60,000 bases of DNA, taken from Symsagittifera roscoffensis (taxonomy: Eukaryota; Xenacoelomorpha; Acoela; Convolutidae). The stretch spans positions 29,616,776 to 29,676,775 of the forward strand of contig NC_087069.1 of assembly GCF_963678635.1 (NCBI RefSeq), in the 5' to 3' direction. Below are positions 1 through 9,569 of the stretch, in pieces. Below the pieces are notes generated by a model. That model searched no databases. It was not told the origin of the DNA and worked only from the letters and a program-made list of their open reading frames with translations. Position 1 is the stretch's first letter, and every line of letters starts with the position of its first letter. The position numbers and the translations under genes were made by a program.

Positions 1-266
1 AAAATGAAAGTTTCAGAAAATGTTTTTAAAATTGGATGGATTTCTTATGAAATTTAGGTTATAGAAAACTTCACCGACAATTGTGATAGTGTAGCTAAAC
101 TATTCGCAGAAGTGAACTACACTTATGCAATTATTCAAGTTCTTCTGGTTAAACACGCCAACAACATAAAATATTTTGTCGCAATAATTTTAGACAAACT
201 TTTATATTATTTAGATATCTGGTAATATTTGATAAAGTTTCGTATACTTACTCAATTAGTTGCAGT

Positions 267-593
267 TTATGTTTTGAAAAAATAAAGAGCATCTCTGTGA
301 GCAATCAGGCAAACTCTTAAGAAGTAGCTTGATAATTTAATATTTGAAGTCTTAATCAAGTTTGAATTTAACTGGAGCTTGCTACATTTCGAAACTAAGT
401 CAGGATGTTCCCAAAAAAAGTCAAACTGAATTTTCATTTGCTTTTTATCTTTCAACTCCAACGTTAATCTCATGCTTGAGGAAACATTTTTTAGCAGCCT
501 CCAAGTCCAGACTTTGCTGATTACCTGCTGGTAGCTAGCAGAAGCTATCAAATACGAAAGTAACGAAAATAGCAAAAGTTTTGTCAAAATCAA
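267..593 (-). CDS. Small putative secreted protein, copy 1 (108 aa)
   Basis: I do not recognise this family. The ORF begins with a short polar start, a hydrophobic run (residues about 6-18, LLLFSLLSYLIAS) and then small residues ASAS, which reads as a signal peptide with possible cleavage near residue 20. The mature part is basic with two cysteines (SKCSK and RVCLIA), which could form one disulfide. A second intact copy lies at 1633-1959, differing at about nine residues. By eye more differences are amino-acid changing than silent, so there is no clear sign of purifying selection and the ORF may be a pseudogene or chance reading frame. Just beyond the stop codon, on the minus strand, is a splice-donor-like GTAAGT. 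Start chosen as the only ATG before the hydrophobic stretch. Confidence 0.4.
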   Translation of the reverse strand: MILTKLLLFSLLSYLIASASYQQVISKVWTWRLLKNVSSSMRLTLELKDKKQMKIQFDFFWEHPDLVSKCSKLQLNSNLIKTSNIKLSSYFLRVCLIAHRDALYFFKT

Positions 594-602
594 TGACTCT
601 TT

Positions 603-698
603 AGATCTGAAATAACCAAGAAAAACTAAATTTCAGATCTGAAACTAGATCTGAAATAGCCAAGAAAAATAAAACTTCAGATCTGAAATTAGATCTGA
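603..698. promoter_or_regulatory. AGATCTGA palindrome cluster, unit 1
   Basis: AGATCTGA occurs at 603, 635, 647, 679 and 691, spaced alternately 32 and 12 bp, so the block is really a 44-bp tandem repeat carrying pairs of sites. The core AGATCT is self-complementary and most copies extend to TTCAGATCTGAA. The cluster sits immediately upstream (minus strand) of the 108-aa ORF start at 593, where a promoter would be expected. Function is inference only. Confidence 0.5.
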
Positions 699-783
699 AA
701 TAATCCATTCATGAATAATCCAAGCGTTATTTTAACATTTCACACCCCATTTCAGTTCTGAAAAAGATTATTTCGAATCTGAA

Positions 784-954
784 TTAGAGCATTCTAAGCG
801 GGTTCCCCAGGTGCAGCGCAAACCTAGAAAATTTTCGAAAGGCTCGTAACCTTGGATTTTCTTGAGAAACGTAATTACTCACCTGCAAAGTAGAGGAAAC
901 CACCCTACTTAGGATATTGCTCACCTCAGCTTGATAACAAAGGACACGATACAT
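784..954 (-). CDS. Short ORF upstream of secreted-protein ORF, copy 1 (56 aa)
   Basis: Too short to stand on its own but conserved with the ORF at 2150-2338 in the next tandem unit. No family recognised. Within it the minus strand reads GAG/GTGAGC at 924 and TTTGCAG/GTGAGT at 883, so positions 883-924 could equally be a 42-nt GT-AG intron; its length is a multiple of three, so the frame stays open either way. Confidence 0.2.
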   Translation of the reverse strand: MYRVLCYQAEVSNILSRVVSSTLQVSNYVSQENPRLRAFRKFSRFALHLGNPLRML

Positions 955-1632
955 GATTCCTGCTTAATCAATTTTTTTCGGACCTTACGTTTCGTTTGGT
1001 CAAATCTTTCGTTTAAATCTTCGGCTTATCTCCTTAAGACAAAAATTGACACCGCTGAGATTTATGGATGGATTTCTTATGAAGTTTAGGCTATAGAAAA
1101 ATTCACCGACAATTGTGTTAGTGTAGCTCAACTATTCGCAGAAGTGAACTACACTTATGCGATTATTCAAGTTCTTCTGGTTAAACACGCTAACTACATA
1201 AAATATTTTGTCGCAATACTTTTAGTCTAGAGTTGTAAAAGAATTGAGATTTGATGCTCTTAACCCTCCTAAACTTATAAAGATAGTGAAAAAGTCAAAA
1301 ATAAAAAGCTGAATCAAATATGAAAATTTGCAAAGTCTTAAGCCTCATAACAAACAGGAGCGAAAAAGTTTAGTTAAATTTATGAGAAAGCACCTGAAAA
1401 AGAAGAAAATTAAATTGTTAAGTGTTGGGAGAATTCAAAAGCGAAAAAATATGATCTATATTAGTGTCTACTTCAACTTACAATTAGCGACAAATGAATA
1501 AACTATCTTTCTTTATCTCAAATTATCTTGCACCTAATTCTTTTTGTGAAATCTAGATGACAAACGTTTATATTATTTAGATATCTGGTAAATTTTGATA
1601 AAGTTTCGTATACTTACTCAATTAGTTGGAGA

Positions 1633-1959
1633 TTATGTTTTGAAAAAATAGAGAGCATCTCTGTGAGCAATCAGGCAAACTCTTAAGAAGTAGCTTGATA
1701 ATTTAGTATTTGAAGTCTTAATCAAGTTTGAATTTAACTGGAGCTTGCTACATTTCGAAACTAAGTCAGGATGTTCCCAATAAAAGTCAAACTGAATTTT
1801 AATTTGCTTCTTATCTTTCAATTCCAACGTTATTCTCATGCTTGAGGAAACATTTTTTAGCAGCCTCCAAGTTGAGACTTTGCTGATTAACTGCTGGTAG
1901 CTAGCAGAAGCTATCAAATACGAAAGTATCGTAAATAGCAAAAATTTTGTCAAAATCAA
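1633..1959 (-). CDS. Small putative secreted protein, copy 2 (108 aa)
   Basis: Same length and frame as the ORF at 267-593, with the hydrophobic leader preserved by conservative changes (FLLFTILSYLIAS) and both cysteines kept. Changes include Trp to Ser in the region after the leader, Phe to Tyr before the WEHPD motif, and several Val/Leu/Ile swaps. The unchanged length in two units 3-4 % apart is suggestive but the amount of divergence is too small to prove selection. No known domain recognised. Confidence 0.4.
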   Translation of the reverse strand: MILTKFLLFTILSYLIASASYQQLISKVSTWRLLKNVSSSMRITLELKDKKQIKIQFDFYWEHPDLVSKCSKLQLNSNLIKTSNTKLSSYFLRVCLIAHRDALYFFKT

Positions 1960-2149
1960 TGACTCTTTAGATCTGAAATAACCAAGAAAAACTAAATTTC
2001 AGATCTGAAACTAGATCTGAAATAGCCAAGAAAAATAAAACTTCAGATCTGAAATTAGATCTGAAATAATCCATTCATAAATAATCCAAGCGTTATTTTA
2101 ACATTTCACACCCCATTTCAGTTCTGAAAAAGATTATTTCGAATCTGAA

Positions 2150-2338
2150 TTAGAGCATTCTAAGCGGGTTCCCCAGGTGCAGCGCAAACCTAGAAAATTT
2201 TCGAAAGGCTCTTAACCTTGGATTTTCTAGAGAAACGTAATTAGTCACCTGCAAAGTAGAGGAAACCACCCTACTTAGGATTTTGCTCACCTCAGCTTGA
2301 TAACAAAGGACACGATACATGATTCCTGCTGAATCCAA
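2150..2338 (-). CDS. Short ORF upstream of secreted-protein ORF, copy 2 (62 aa)
   Basis: Extends six codons further upstream than its counterpart at 784-954, because an ATG at 2336-2338 is present here where unit 1 reads TTG. The rest aligns closely, including the Arg-rich LRAFRKFSRF stretch. No family recognised. It lies ~190 bp upstream of the 108-aa ORF on the same strand, so an exon or leader role is possible but unsupported. Confidence 0.2.
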   Translation of the reverse strand: MDSAGIMYRVLCYQAEVSKILSRVVSSTLQVTNYVSLENPRLRAFRKFSRFALHLGNPLRML

Positions 2339-2417
2339 TTTTTTCGGACCTTACGTTTCGTTTGGTTAAATCTTCGGCTTATCTCCTTAAGACAAAATTG
2401 ACACCGCTGAGATTTAA

Positions 2418-3146
2418 GGATGGATTTCTTATGATGTTTAGGTTATAGAAAAGTTCACCGACAATTGTGTTAGTGTAGCTCAACTATTCGCAGAAGTGAA
2501 CTACACTTTGCAATTATTCAAATTCTTCTGCTTAAACACGCCAACAACATAAAATATTCTGTCGCAATAATTTTAGTCTAGAGTTGACAAAGAAATGAGA
2601 TTTGATGCTCTTAACCCTCCTAAACCAAAAAAGATAGTGAAAAAGTCAAAAATGGAAAAGCTGAATCAAATATGAAAATTTGCAGTCTTAAGCCTCATAA
2701 CGAACAGGAGCGAAAAAATTCAGTTAAATTTATGAGAAAGCACCTGAAAAAGAAGAAAATTAAATTGCTTAGTGTTGGGAGAATTCAAAAGCGAAAAAAC
2801 ATGATCTATATTAGTGTCTACTTCAACTGACAATTAGCGACAAATGAAAAAACTATCTTTTTTTATCTCAAATTATCTTGCACCTAATTCTTTTTGTGAA
2901 ATCTAGATGACAAACTTTTATATTATTCAGATATCTGGTAAATTTTGATAAAGTTTCGTATACTTACTCAATTAGTTGGAGATTATGTTTTGAAAAAATA
3001 AAGAGCATCTCTGTGAGCAATCAGGCAAACTCTTAAGAAGTAGCTTGATAATTTAAAATTTGAAGTCTTAATCAAGTTTGAATTTAACTGGAGCTTGCTA
3101 CATTTCGAAACTAAGTCAGGATGTTCCCAATAAAAGTCAAACTGAG
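2418..3146. repeat. Tandem unit 3 of 3, truncated
   Basis: Follows units 1 and 2 (including the ~336-bp block) until about 3146, where similarity ends inside the secreted-protein ORF and unrelated sequence begins. The AGATCTGA promoter cluster and the signal-peptide half of the ORF are therefore absent. Confidence 0.85.
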
Positions 3147-3228
3147 TTACAAAAAGGCAATACAGTTCTCTGTTGACATTTGCACTCCCCTGCTCTGTTA
3201 CCAGTAAATCAAGTTCTGTCGCGTCCAT
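2983..3228 (-). CDS. Chimeric ORF: novel N-terminus fused to secreted-protein C-terminal half
   Basis: The last 53 residues match the C-terminal half of the 108-aa family from QFDFYWEHPDL onward. The first 28 residues (MDATELDLLVTEQ and onward) come from unrelated flanking DNA and replace the signal peptide, yet the junction at about 3146 keeps the reading frame. Because the frame is kept, it could be a real fusion, but chance gives one in three. No domain recognised in the new N-terminus. Confidence 0.25.
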   Translation of the reverse strand: MDATELDLLVTEQGSANVNRELYCLFVTQFDFYWEHPDLVSKCSKLQLNSNLIKTSNFKLSSYFLRVCLIAHRDALYFFKT

Positions 3229-3239
3229 CCGATTGACCT

Positions 3240-3690
3240 AGATCATTTCCACGGTTGACAATTCTCCAAGTCAGTTGAACTTAAGTCTCCCCTTACCAAA
3301 GGCATAGGCTGGTTTGGGGTTGTTATCTTGAAGCTATCAGCAATGCTATCAACCTTTTTACTTCTTGTTTTTGCCAGCAGATTAGCGATTAGGTTAGTGC
3401 ATAACTGAAGTCAGTCACAGCTTATTTCAGCTGATAATCATCTATAATTACAATGTAATTCACGGCTTAGCTTTTGCTAATAAAAGATAGTAAAAAAGTT
3501 CAAAGCCATATTGATTTTTCATTTTTTATCGTCAGTCTTTCATTTAGATATACAATTTGGTTTCATTAATTATAACGGATTCAGGTCAACCTACTTAAGT
3601 TTGGCCAAAACCAGTTCGGGGGTTCAAATTGCTAACACTGACGACGCGTCCTTCCTTTTAAATTACACTAAACAATGTAGTGGTCTCCCG
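3240..3690. other. Unassigned stretch
   Basis: No domain-bearing ORF, RNA gene or repeat family was recognised between the end of the tandem array and the hairpin-rich block. One short plus-strand ORF (3511-3696) has no recognisable features. Confidence 0.4.
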
Positions 3691-3699
3691 GGATGACCT

Positions 3700-4115
3700 C
3701 CATAGACCGAAAATGCTAATCATACAATTTCATACACTTAGTCTATGGAAAAATGCTAATCATAGAATTTTCATACTTTTTTGCAAAATTAGTTTAATCG
3801 AATTTCAAAGGTATTTTATTGTTGTTTTGGTATCGAAATTGGTATCTCTTCATAAAAAAAAAGGAAAAAAAATCATTAAAAAATGCTAATCATACAATTT
3901 CCATATATAAAAATTGTATGATTAGCATTTTTTAAAAAAATTTTTTTGTAAAAAAAACGCTTTGAACAATCAATTCGACTGCTGGCAAAGCATTTAAGCG
4001 TTTTTTGGGCTGCTACAACTGAAAACTTTGACTTTTTTTATTTTTGTTTTTTGAAAAAAAAAACACTAGTCATACAATTTCCATATATGAAAATTGCATG
4101 ACTAGCGTTTTTTTT
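3700..4115. repeat. Hairpin-rich block built on a GCTAATCATACAATTT motif
   Basis: The motif AATGCTAATCATACAATTT or a close variant occurs directly at 3711 and 3751. At 3878-3900 it is followed, after a 10-nt loop, by its perfect 23-nt reverse complement (3911-3933). A second hairpin at 4059-4080 / 4091-4112 uses the related ACTAGTCATACAATTT arm with two mismatches. CCATAGAC (3700) and GTCTATGG (3741) also form an inverted pair. Probable small foldback or MITE ends; a small-RNA precursor is an alternative. Confidence 0.7.
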
Positions 4116-4139
4116 AGAAAAAAAAACAAATTTGAAAAA

Positions 4140-5480
4140 AAGAATCAAAAACTCCAGATCGTAGGTAGGTAAATCAGCACATCATTTTTTTGAACTTGAT
4201 GTGAACTGTTTGCAATGACTCGTTTGTTTAAAATAGACTTTGTCAGGAATCAAAATTGTCAGAAAAAACACGGGTGTTTTTCCGAGAATTAATGACAAAT
4301 CTTGATAGGTTCTACTTCTAGAAGGCGTTCTTGGTTTTAATTTAGCAAGGATTGAAAGACAATGCGGTTTGTCTGCGACCATTTAAATTAAGGAGTAGTG
4401 TTGTCTCTGGATGTACTCTAAATTTTTTTCAGGAAAAATCTTGTATCACGAATAATCATTAGGATGGTTCGGGGAACATTCTTTTTGAACAATTCTGGGA
4501 CGTGATTCAAACCAGCTCGAAAATTAAGAACCTGTCCCTATAGAGAAAAAACTGAGCCGGAAATTCTCAGGTTGAGTCTGTTTTCTAATGAGTAGGTCTT
4601 AAAGGGGTTGCTCGCTCGCTTTACCTGCTAGAAAGTAGCCTAAATTTTTTTTCAAACACCGAAAAGCAAGTTTTTATACCAAAAAGACATAATTTTGAAG
4701 CTTCAAAGAACAATTGGGTGACAATCATTTTTAAAAGAACATTTAAAAATAACCTAGAAAAACAGAAGTATTTTTTCCATATTTGCTTTCAAATGTTTTC
4801 CGATGAAGTTTTTTCCTTTTTTTGTTTTTTGTTCATTTTTTGAGGAAAACTGTTATGTTTTTTGTCCTAACTGTGATATATTTTTCTTAGAGGAACCTAA
4901 AGGGCAATTTAACTAACACTAGGGCGTTTATATGACTTTCAATGCTTCTGCTAGTTGTTCTATTTTTTGAGTAAAAAAACGTTTTTTTGCGGCTCTTTTC
5001 GAAATTCAACATACATTAATTTATAATATATTTAATGACAAACCCGGTTGATTCTCTGCTTTCCTCGTGTAAAGCTAGGCTATAACTGCGTCAATACTTT
5101 CATTCCATTTGGTCATTTATTCGTCGACTACGGTTGATACCTGCACTAACTGTGATTGAAATAGAGAACGTAGAAAGCGCACAGCCGAAAATTGAGAGTC
5201 AATGATATCTGTTTTTCCAGTACAACGCTTCGATCACGCCAACTGTCGTTCTCGAACTGCGGGTTGGTTTGGCTTTTCTGAAGATTTTCACTAAGCTTTA
5301 TGACAACCTTACAAGAAAAGCTGCGGGTTTCAATTTATTGCTTAAGGCATTGCACCGCGCATTGAATTGGTTCCAGCTGTGATGACAAGTTAATGGGTGA
5401 TGGCTTTTAACAGTTTTTTCTCTGGGCGAAGAACTTCGTTAAAAATTTTGGCCGGACAATAGCAGCAGTTTTGTTGGAGC
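4140..5480. other. Unassigned stretch
   Basis: AT-rich DNA with only short, featureless reading frames. I see no recognisable gene or repeat family in it. Confidence 0.4.
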
Positions 5481-5521
5481 TAACAGGAATAGTTTTATAA
5501 GAAATTTAAAATGTTAATACA

Positions 5522-5552
5522 AACGTTTTCGCACATTTTGTGCATCATCAGG
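5522..5552 (-). ncRNA. Hammerhead-ribozyme-like motif of a Penelope-like element
   Basis: The minus strand reads CTGATGA (5551-5545), then a 5-bp stem UGCAC/GUGCG with loop AAAAU, then AAAA and ACGTT. CTGATGA plus stem II plus GAAA is the hammerhead core, and Penelope-like elements are known to carry minimal hammerhead motifs near their ends. The nucleotide balance after stem II is one base off the textbook core if the U-G pair is counted in the stem, so activity is uncertain. It lies ~290 nt beyond the end of the endonuclease ORF, as expected for a 3' end. Confidence 0.4.
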
Positions 5553-5838
5553 ATTAAATTTTTTTTACAATATTTACAAAACGATAAAAGATCTGGGAAA
5601 CATGTCTAAAAATGCTCTGAAACTTTCTGACCAACAAATTTAAACAAACGTAATTTAAAAAATAACGTAATACTTAATAACATTTTCCTGTAAATTTCTG
5701 TGAATTTTTAGTTTTTTTGTTCGTTCATGACTATAAAGTTTCGACTTGGGATTATTTTTGATTCTGAAATGTCAGTTTTTGAGTTTTTAGCCATGCTATA
5801 CATAAAAATATAATTTTAATGTTAATCATCTAAAATAA

Positions 5839-6168
5839 TTAGCTCCTTATTTCATCGCGTGTGTTGATCCTCGGCCTCTCCCTCAAAATATACAAAGCCT
5901 CTAGTGTTAGTAGCTTATGATTGTTGGCTGTTTGGTATATAATCTCTGACTTCAACTTAGCAGTACCGTCTACCTCCTTATTGAATTCTAACAAGTCTTG
6001 CCCTACGGGGGAGTCACCTTTGCGATGTTCGTCGACCCTCGCGGCTAAATGTCGGACTGCCTGGCCGACATAGGTGGAGTTACACCCACTACATGTAAGC
6101 TTAAACACCCCTTTGTATCTCAGATCACGTGCAAAGGAAGTTTTGAGGGAAGGCAAGCATACCTTCAA
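5839..6168 (-). CDS. Penelope-like retroelement, GIY-YIG endonuclease domain (C-terminal fragment)
   Basis: The 109 residues read as the GIY-YIG nuclease that ends the Penelope-like polyprotein, where it nicks target DNA to prime reverse transcription. In order: a zinc-binding-like Cys pair (LTCSGC, residues ~25-30), the GIY and YIG equivalents (GVFKLTC and STYVGQ), the helix with catalytic Arg (RVDEH), the catalytic Glu (TLEALYI, ~residue 90) and the terminal Asn (RINTRDEI). All key positions look intact, but the upstream RT is missing: the sequence above 6168 on this strand is frameshifted and shows only faint relics to about 6350. The ATG used is internal to the original polyprotein, so this is a fragment rather than a complete gene. 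Confidence 0.8.
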   Translation of the reverse strand: MKVCLPSLKTSFARDLRYKGVFKLTCSGCNSTYVGQAVRHLAARVDEHRKGDSPVGQDLLEFNKEVDGTAKLKSEIIYQTANNHKLLTLEALYILRERPRINTRDEIRS

Positions 6169-6355
6169 TTTTCAGAATGGATGGCAAGAATATTTTTTTT
6201 GCATTGACGATTGATATGCAGGAGCTTTCTTGTCGCTCATATCATGCTCCAAGATTTCAGGCGGATGTATAATCCATCTAGAGCACCTCGTTAAGGTGAA
6301 CATCACAGCGAATGAAGCGCAGTTGTCGTTCATGTTCTAACCAGTCTTAGTTCTA
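6169..6355 (-). pseudogene. Decayed linker upstream of Penelope-like endonuclease
   Basis: Conceptual reading of the minus strand gives short segments (for example FIRCDVHLNE) interrupted by stops, in the position where the RT-endonuclease linker of the element should be. Assignment rests mainly on position next to the nuclease domain. Confidence 0.25.
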
Positions 6356-6599
6356 AGGAAAAAATGGCTCACAATAATTTGAATTTCACCATGTGTTAAG
6401 TTCAAAGTTTTTCTTTCCGTTTTTAAGTTCAAGCTGCAATTTTCTCACTGAAAAGCTTAAGTAGATTGTCGTTTTTTTGCAAACGCATTTTGGCAGCAAT
6501 TTGACAGTTTTAGAAGCATTTTTTTGGTAATCATTTCTAAGATAGATTTTTAAGAAATTTTTTCCGACATCTAAACTTTTTTGAATTTTTTAAAACTCT

Positions 6600-6930
6600 T
6601 TTGTAACTACTTTTACGAATTGCCGTCTATCAATTTTCTAGCTGGTTGAGCCTAATTCTATTCCGCAGTGAGTTTGCTCCGATGATGCCTGTTTAGATAA
6701 TAATATCACACCCTATGATTTTCCCAACATAATTTTTCAGAATTTTTTCCCGACTTTTCTTTTTTTTTCATTCATCTTTTATAGTGACGTAACCACTTTT
6801 GCTATTTGCCAACTACTTATTTCCTGATTGGTTGACAGTAATTCTAACTCGCAGTTTTTACTGATTTTGCTCCAATGATTCCTTTTATAGATAATAATAT
6901 CCCACCCTGTGATTGCTTCTGAGTCATAGT
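6600..6930. repeat. Diverged tandem duplication (~190 bp period)
   Basis: 6600-6740 and 6790-6930 share a colinear series of words, including TTTGCTCC followed by ATGATT/ATGATG, and AGATAATAATATC. A further weaker direct repeat (TTCCTAGATT ... ATCGCGCCGCTAAGG) links 6983-7018 with 7290-7330. Confidence 0.6.
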
Positions 6931-7403
6931 TCAGGGGGCCACGACCTGGGGGTTGACTTTTCCCTTCAGGTTGCCTACTTCCTAGATTGCGGAAAAAATC
7001 GCGCCGCTAAGGTTTTTAACATGCTTCAGTACGTCATTGTTTCTTTTCCAACTTTCTGTTGCCTATGTTTAATCATAAGAGTCGTTAGAAGTGGTTTTCT
7101 CGAGGGGTAGGGGCGGATTTTCTAGACTGTCATATTTTTTGAGTACCGTCATATCTAGTCCTTCGATTTTTCCTCCAGTCCGAACTTAGCCCCGCTCCTT
7201 GATTGAATATTTGGCCTCGCACAATCCTCCTTATTTTCAGTTTCCCATTTTCAGTTTCCCATTTTCAGGTGTTTTTTGTTCCGGTTGACTACTTCCTAGA
7301 TTTTCTCAGAATCAATCGCGCCGCTAAGGTTTTTTTTACATTGCTTCATTATGATACGTTTCGACTATTCAGTTTAAAATAATGCTACTGTTTAAAATAG
7401 TTT

Positions 7404-7492
7404 ATATGTATGTAAGTTTGCATGTTTATTTATATGTATGTTTGTATGTATGTTTGTATGTATGTCTGTATGTATGTTTGTATGTATGTTTC
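7404..7492. repeat. Microsatellite (TATGTATGTTTG)n
   Basis: Tetranucleotide-based array of TATG and TTTG units, best described as an imperfect 12-bp repeat. Confidence 0.9.
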
Positions 7493-7891
7493 TCTTCTCT
7501 TCTTCTTCAAACAGTGTTCAACCAATTCTGAAAAAATTGTATTGGTTTTAGAAATTGAAGCCAATAATTAAAAAGTTAAAGGAAACCAGGAAACTAGGCA
7601 AACCCCCACTTTCAGTAAGGAGGGGTTACTTGGGCAGCATTATGGGGGGGTGGGTAATTGGGCATTGGGCAACATAAGGGGGGGAGGAATACGAAAGATG
7701 ATAATGAATTTTATCAATATTTGAAAAAATTAAAATTGAATTTTAAAACATTTTGTTTTTTTTTTTAAATTGTGAACTTATTTGTAAAACTAAGAAATTT
7801 CTTTCTGACAGTACCATATATATACAATTTGTGAAACTCGAGTTCCTGAGCGAATTTGTAACTTTTGAGGTGACCATGGTATTCATGTTGG

Positions 7892-8025
7892 AGGTCACCT
7901 GGCTGCATATATTGAACTTCAAGTCAGCCATACTATTCATTGTTCATCAAAAATCACACCTATCAGTCCATGAAAAATGAAGGGTTGGTATGACTTGAAG
8001 TTCTATCAGTGCAGCCAGGTGACCT
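7892..8025. repeat. Inverted repeat with ~42-nt arms
   Basis: Left arm 7892-7933 begins AGGTCACCTGGCTGCA; right arm 7983-8025 is its reverse complement with a small bulge in the middle and a second perfect 13-nt block (GAACTTCAAGTCA). Loop about 50 nt. The geometry fits a small foldback element or a microRNA-like precursor. The overlapping short ORFs on both strands are a by-product of the symmetry. Confidence 0.65.
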
Positions 8026-8029
8026 CTGG

Positions 8030-9038
8030 TATGAGTTATAAGGTACCTTCAAAACCTGAATTTTGTTAATATTTCAGGAGTTAGACTTTCAATCGATAAA
8101 CAATCATAGAACTTAATGTTCCTTACAAGACCGTAACGCAGTCTGTAATTTAAAAGCTAAAACACCAGCGATTTGAGAAAAAAAACAGACGTACTTAATC
8201 AAAATTTAAATTTGAATTTGAATTTATAGTTTTCAGAATTTCAACGTTACCACTAATACACAGACCACCTTGCACCAGTAATGTGGATCAATCAATTTGC
8301 ACAATTAGGCTTCTTTAATGCACGATAATGTCGAGGCCCTGAGGGGGGTTAGAGTAAGAGAGCGTTCGCCCCCCCCCCCACCCCTAAATCCCTTACTGGT
8401 TCCCTGTGTTATTAGAGATATAACGTTTGAATTTGAGATGTTAGTAGATATTATGTTGAATCCATAGATTTTCTGACATTCTCTATTTGGATTTCTTATA
8501 TCATTCTAAATGGCATTTAAATTTTTATTGATTTCATTAGCGATTGAAAGGCTTGTTATCTTTATTTTTTAACGTAATATTTTTTCATAATTAACGAAAG
8601 AATTTTTCACATTTAAACTATATCGTATATTGCAATGGTTAAGATTTTTTCCCCAATCTTCCAGTTTCAGTTCAAAGATTTTTCCACCCAGTTGAAAAAA
8701 GCAGCGTAGGCTAAATAAATCTCGCTCAGCTGGCACCCATAACCTTGGAATTCGCTTTTTACGGCCAAAAATTGTTCATAAAAAGTAACTTTCACCAAAA
8801 AAATGTTGTAATACTTTGTTCAAGCTACCTGTTTTGTATTAGTGTAAACTCTTTTTTTCTAATCTAAGTCGCAAATATTGTTGCGACAAAATGTCTTAAT
8901 TTTGGAAGTCTTCATTTTGATCAATAACTAGCTATTAAGTACTGCCAATGCTAAGCATATTAACACAGACTATTATATTACAAATAGCACTTTAGCTTCA
9001 AGGTGTAATGGATCTATAGCGTAGAGGTAGGGAAGGAG
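8030..9038. other. Unassigned stretch
   Basis: No gene or repeat family recognised. It holds a C-rich homopolymer run near 8371-8380. Confidence 0.4.
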
Positions 9039-9238
9039 NNNNNNNNNNNNNNNNNNNNNNNNNNNNNNNNNNNNNNNNNNNNNNNNNNNNNNNNNNNNNN
9101 NNNNNNNNNNNNNNNNNNNNNNNNNNNNNNNNNNNNNNNNNNNNNNNNNNNNNNNNNNNNNNNNNNNNNNNNNNNNNNNNNNNNNNNNNNNNNNNNNNNN
9201 NNNNNNNNNNNNNNNNNNNNNNNNNNNNNNNNNNNNNN
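9039..9238. other. Assembly gap (200 N)
   Basis: Exactly 200 undetermined bases, a common placeholder size. It ends 10 bp inside the 5' LTR of element A (judged from the 3' LTR), so the gap probably reflects an assembly break at a multicopy LTR. The true gap size and the left target-site duplication are unknown. Confidence 0.95.
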
Positions 9239-9569
9239 CGACCTTCGGTACCTCATTATATTCTATTTACTTATGTATTGTCTTATCTAACCCTTTCCTA
9301 ATTTTCTACTTATAGTGCAGTAAATTGATTCAAGGACAAATCTCACCAGCTAAATCGTTTGTCACTTGAGAATCTGAGGTGGTCACTTGCGAAAGCCTCA
9401 AGTGTTAAATCTAGTCATCAAATCATTAAACATTAAAAAACAATACTTCAATTCTGGATTCGTTAATCATTTATTCATTACTCTATTCTATCTATTTTTA
9501 TATCATATCTAATTCAATATTCGAATTTTACAATACCGTTTTCCCCTACTCAAACTGAGGGAAATCTCA
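9239..9569 (+). repeat. Element A 5' LTR (first ~10 bp lost in gap)
   Basis: Matches 15968-16297 along its whole length with about ten substitutions and one small indel. It ends ...CTCA at 9569, and the final A is also the first base of the gag start codon. Confidence 0.95.

Larger units (their letters stand above)
34..1065. repeat. Tandem unit 1 of 3
   Basis: First copy of a direct tandem repeat whose units begin with GGATGGATTTCTTATGA (34, 1066 and 2418). It lacks a segment of about 336 bp (1227-1562 in unit 2) that units 2 and 3 carry; the missing block is bordered by TCTAGA-type sequence, so either a deletion here or an insertion in the ancestor of the other two. It contains a 108-codon minus-strand ORF, a shorter upstream ORF, and a cluster of AGATCTGA motifs. 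Confidence 0.9.
1066..2417. repeat. Tandem unit 2 of 3
   Basis: Complete 1352-bp unit, closely matching unit 1 except for the extra ~336-bp block at 1227-1562, which is also present in unit 3. Carries the second copies of both minus-strand ORFs and of the AGATCTGA cluster (sites at 1969, 2001, 2013, 2045 and 2057, with the same 32/12 spacing). Confidence 0.9.

Noticed and set aside
7743-7980. Overlapping ORFs on both strands
   Set aside because: The inverted repeat at 7892-8025 and low stop density explain them; no protein features.
9014-9256. 80-codon minus-strand ORF
   Set aside because: It runs through the undetermined bases; only a few codons at each end are real sequence.
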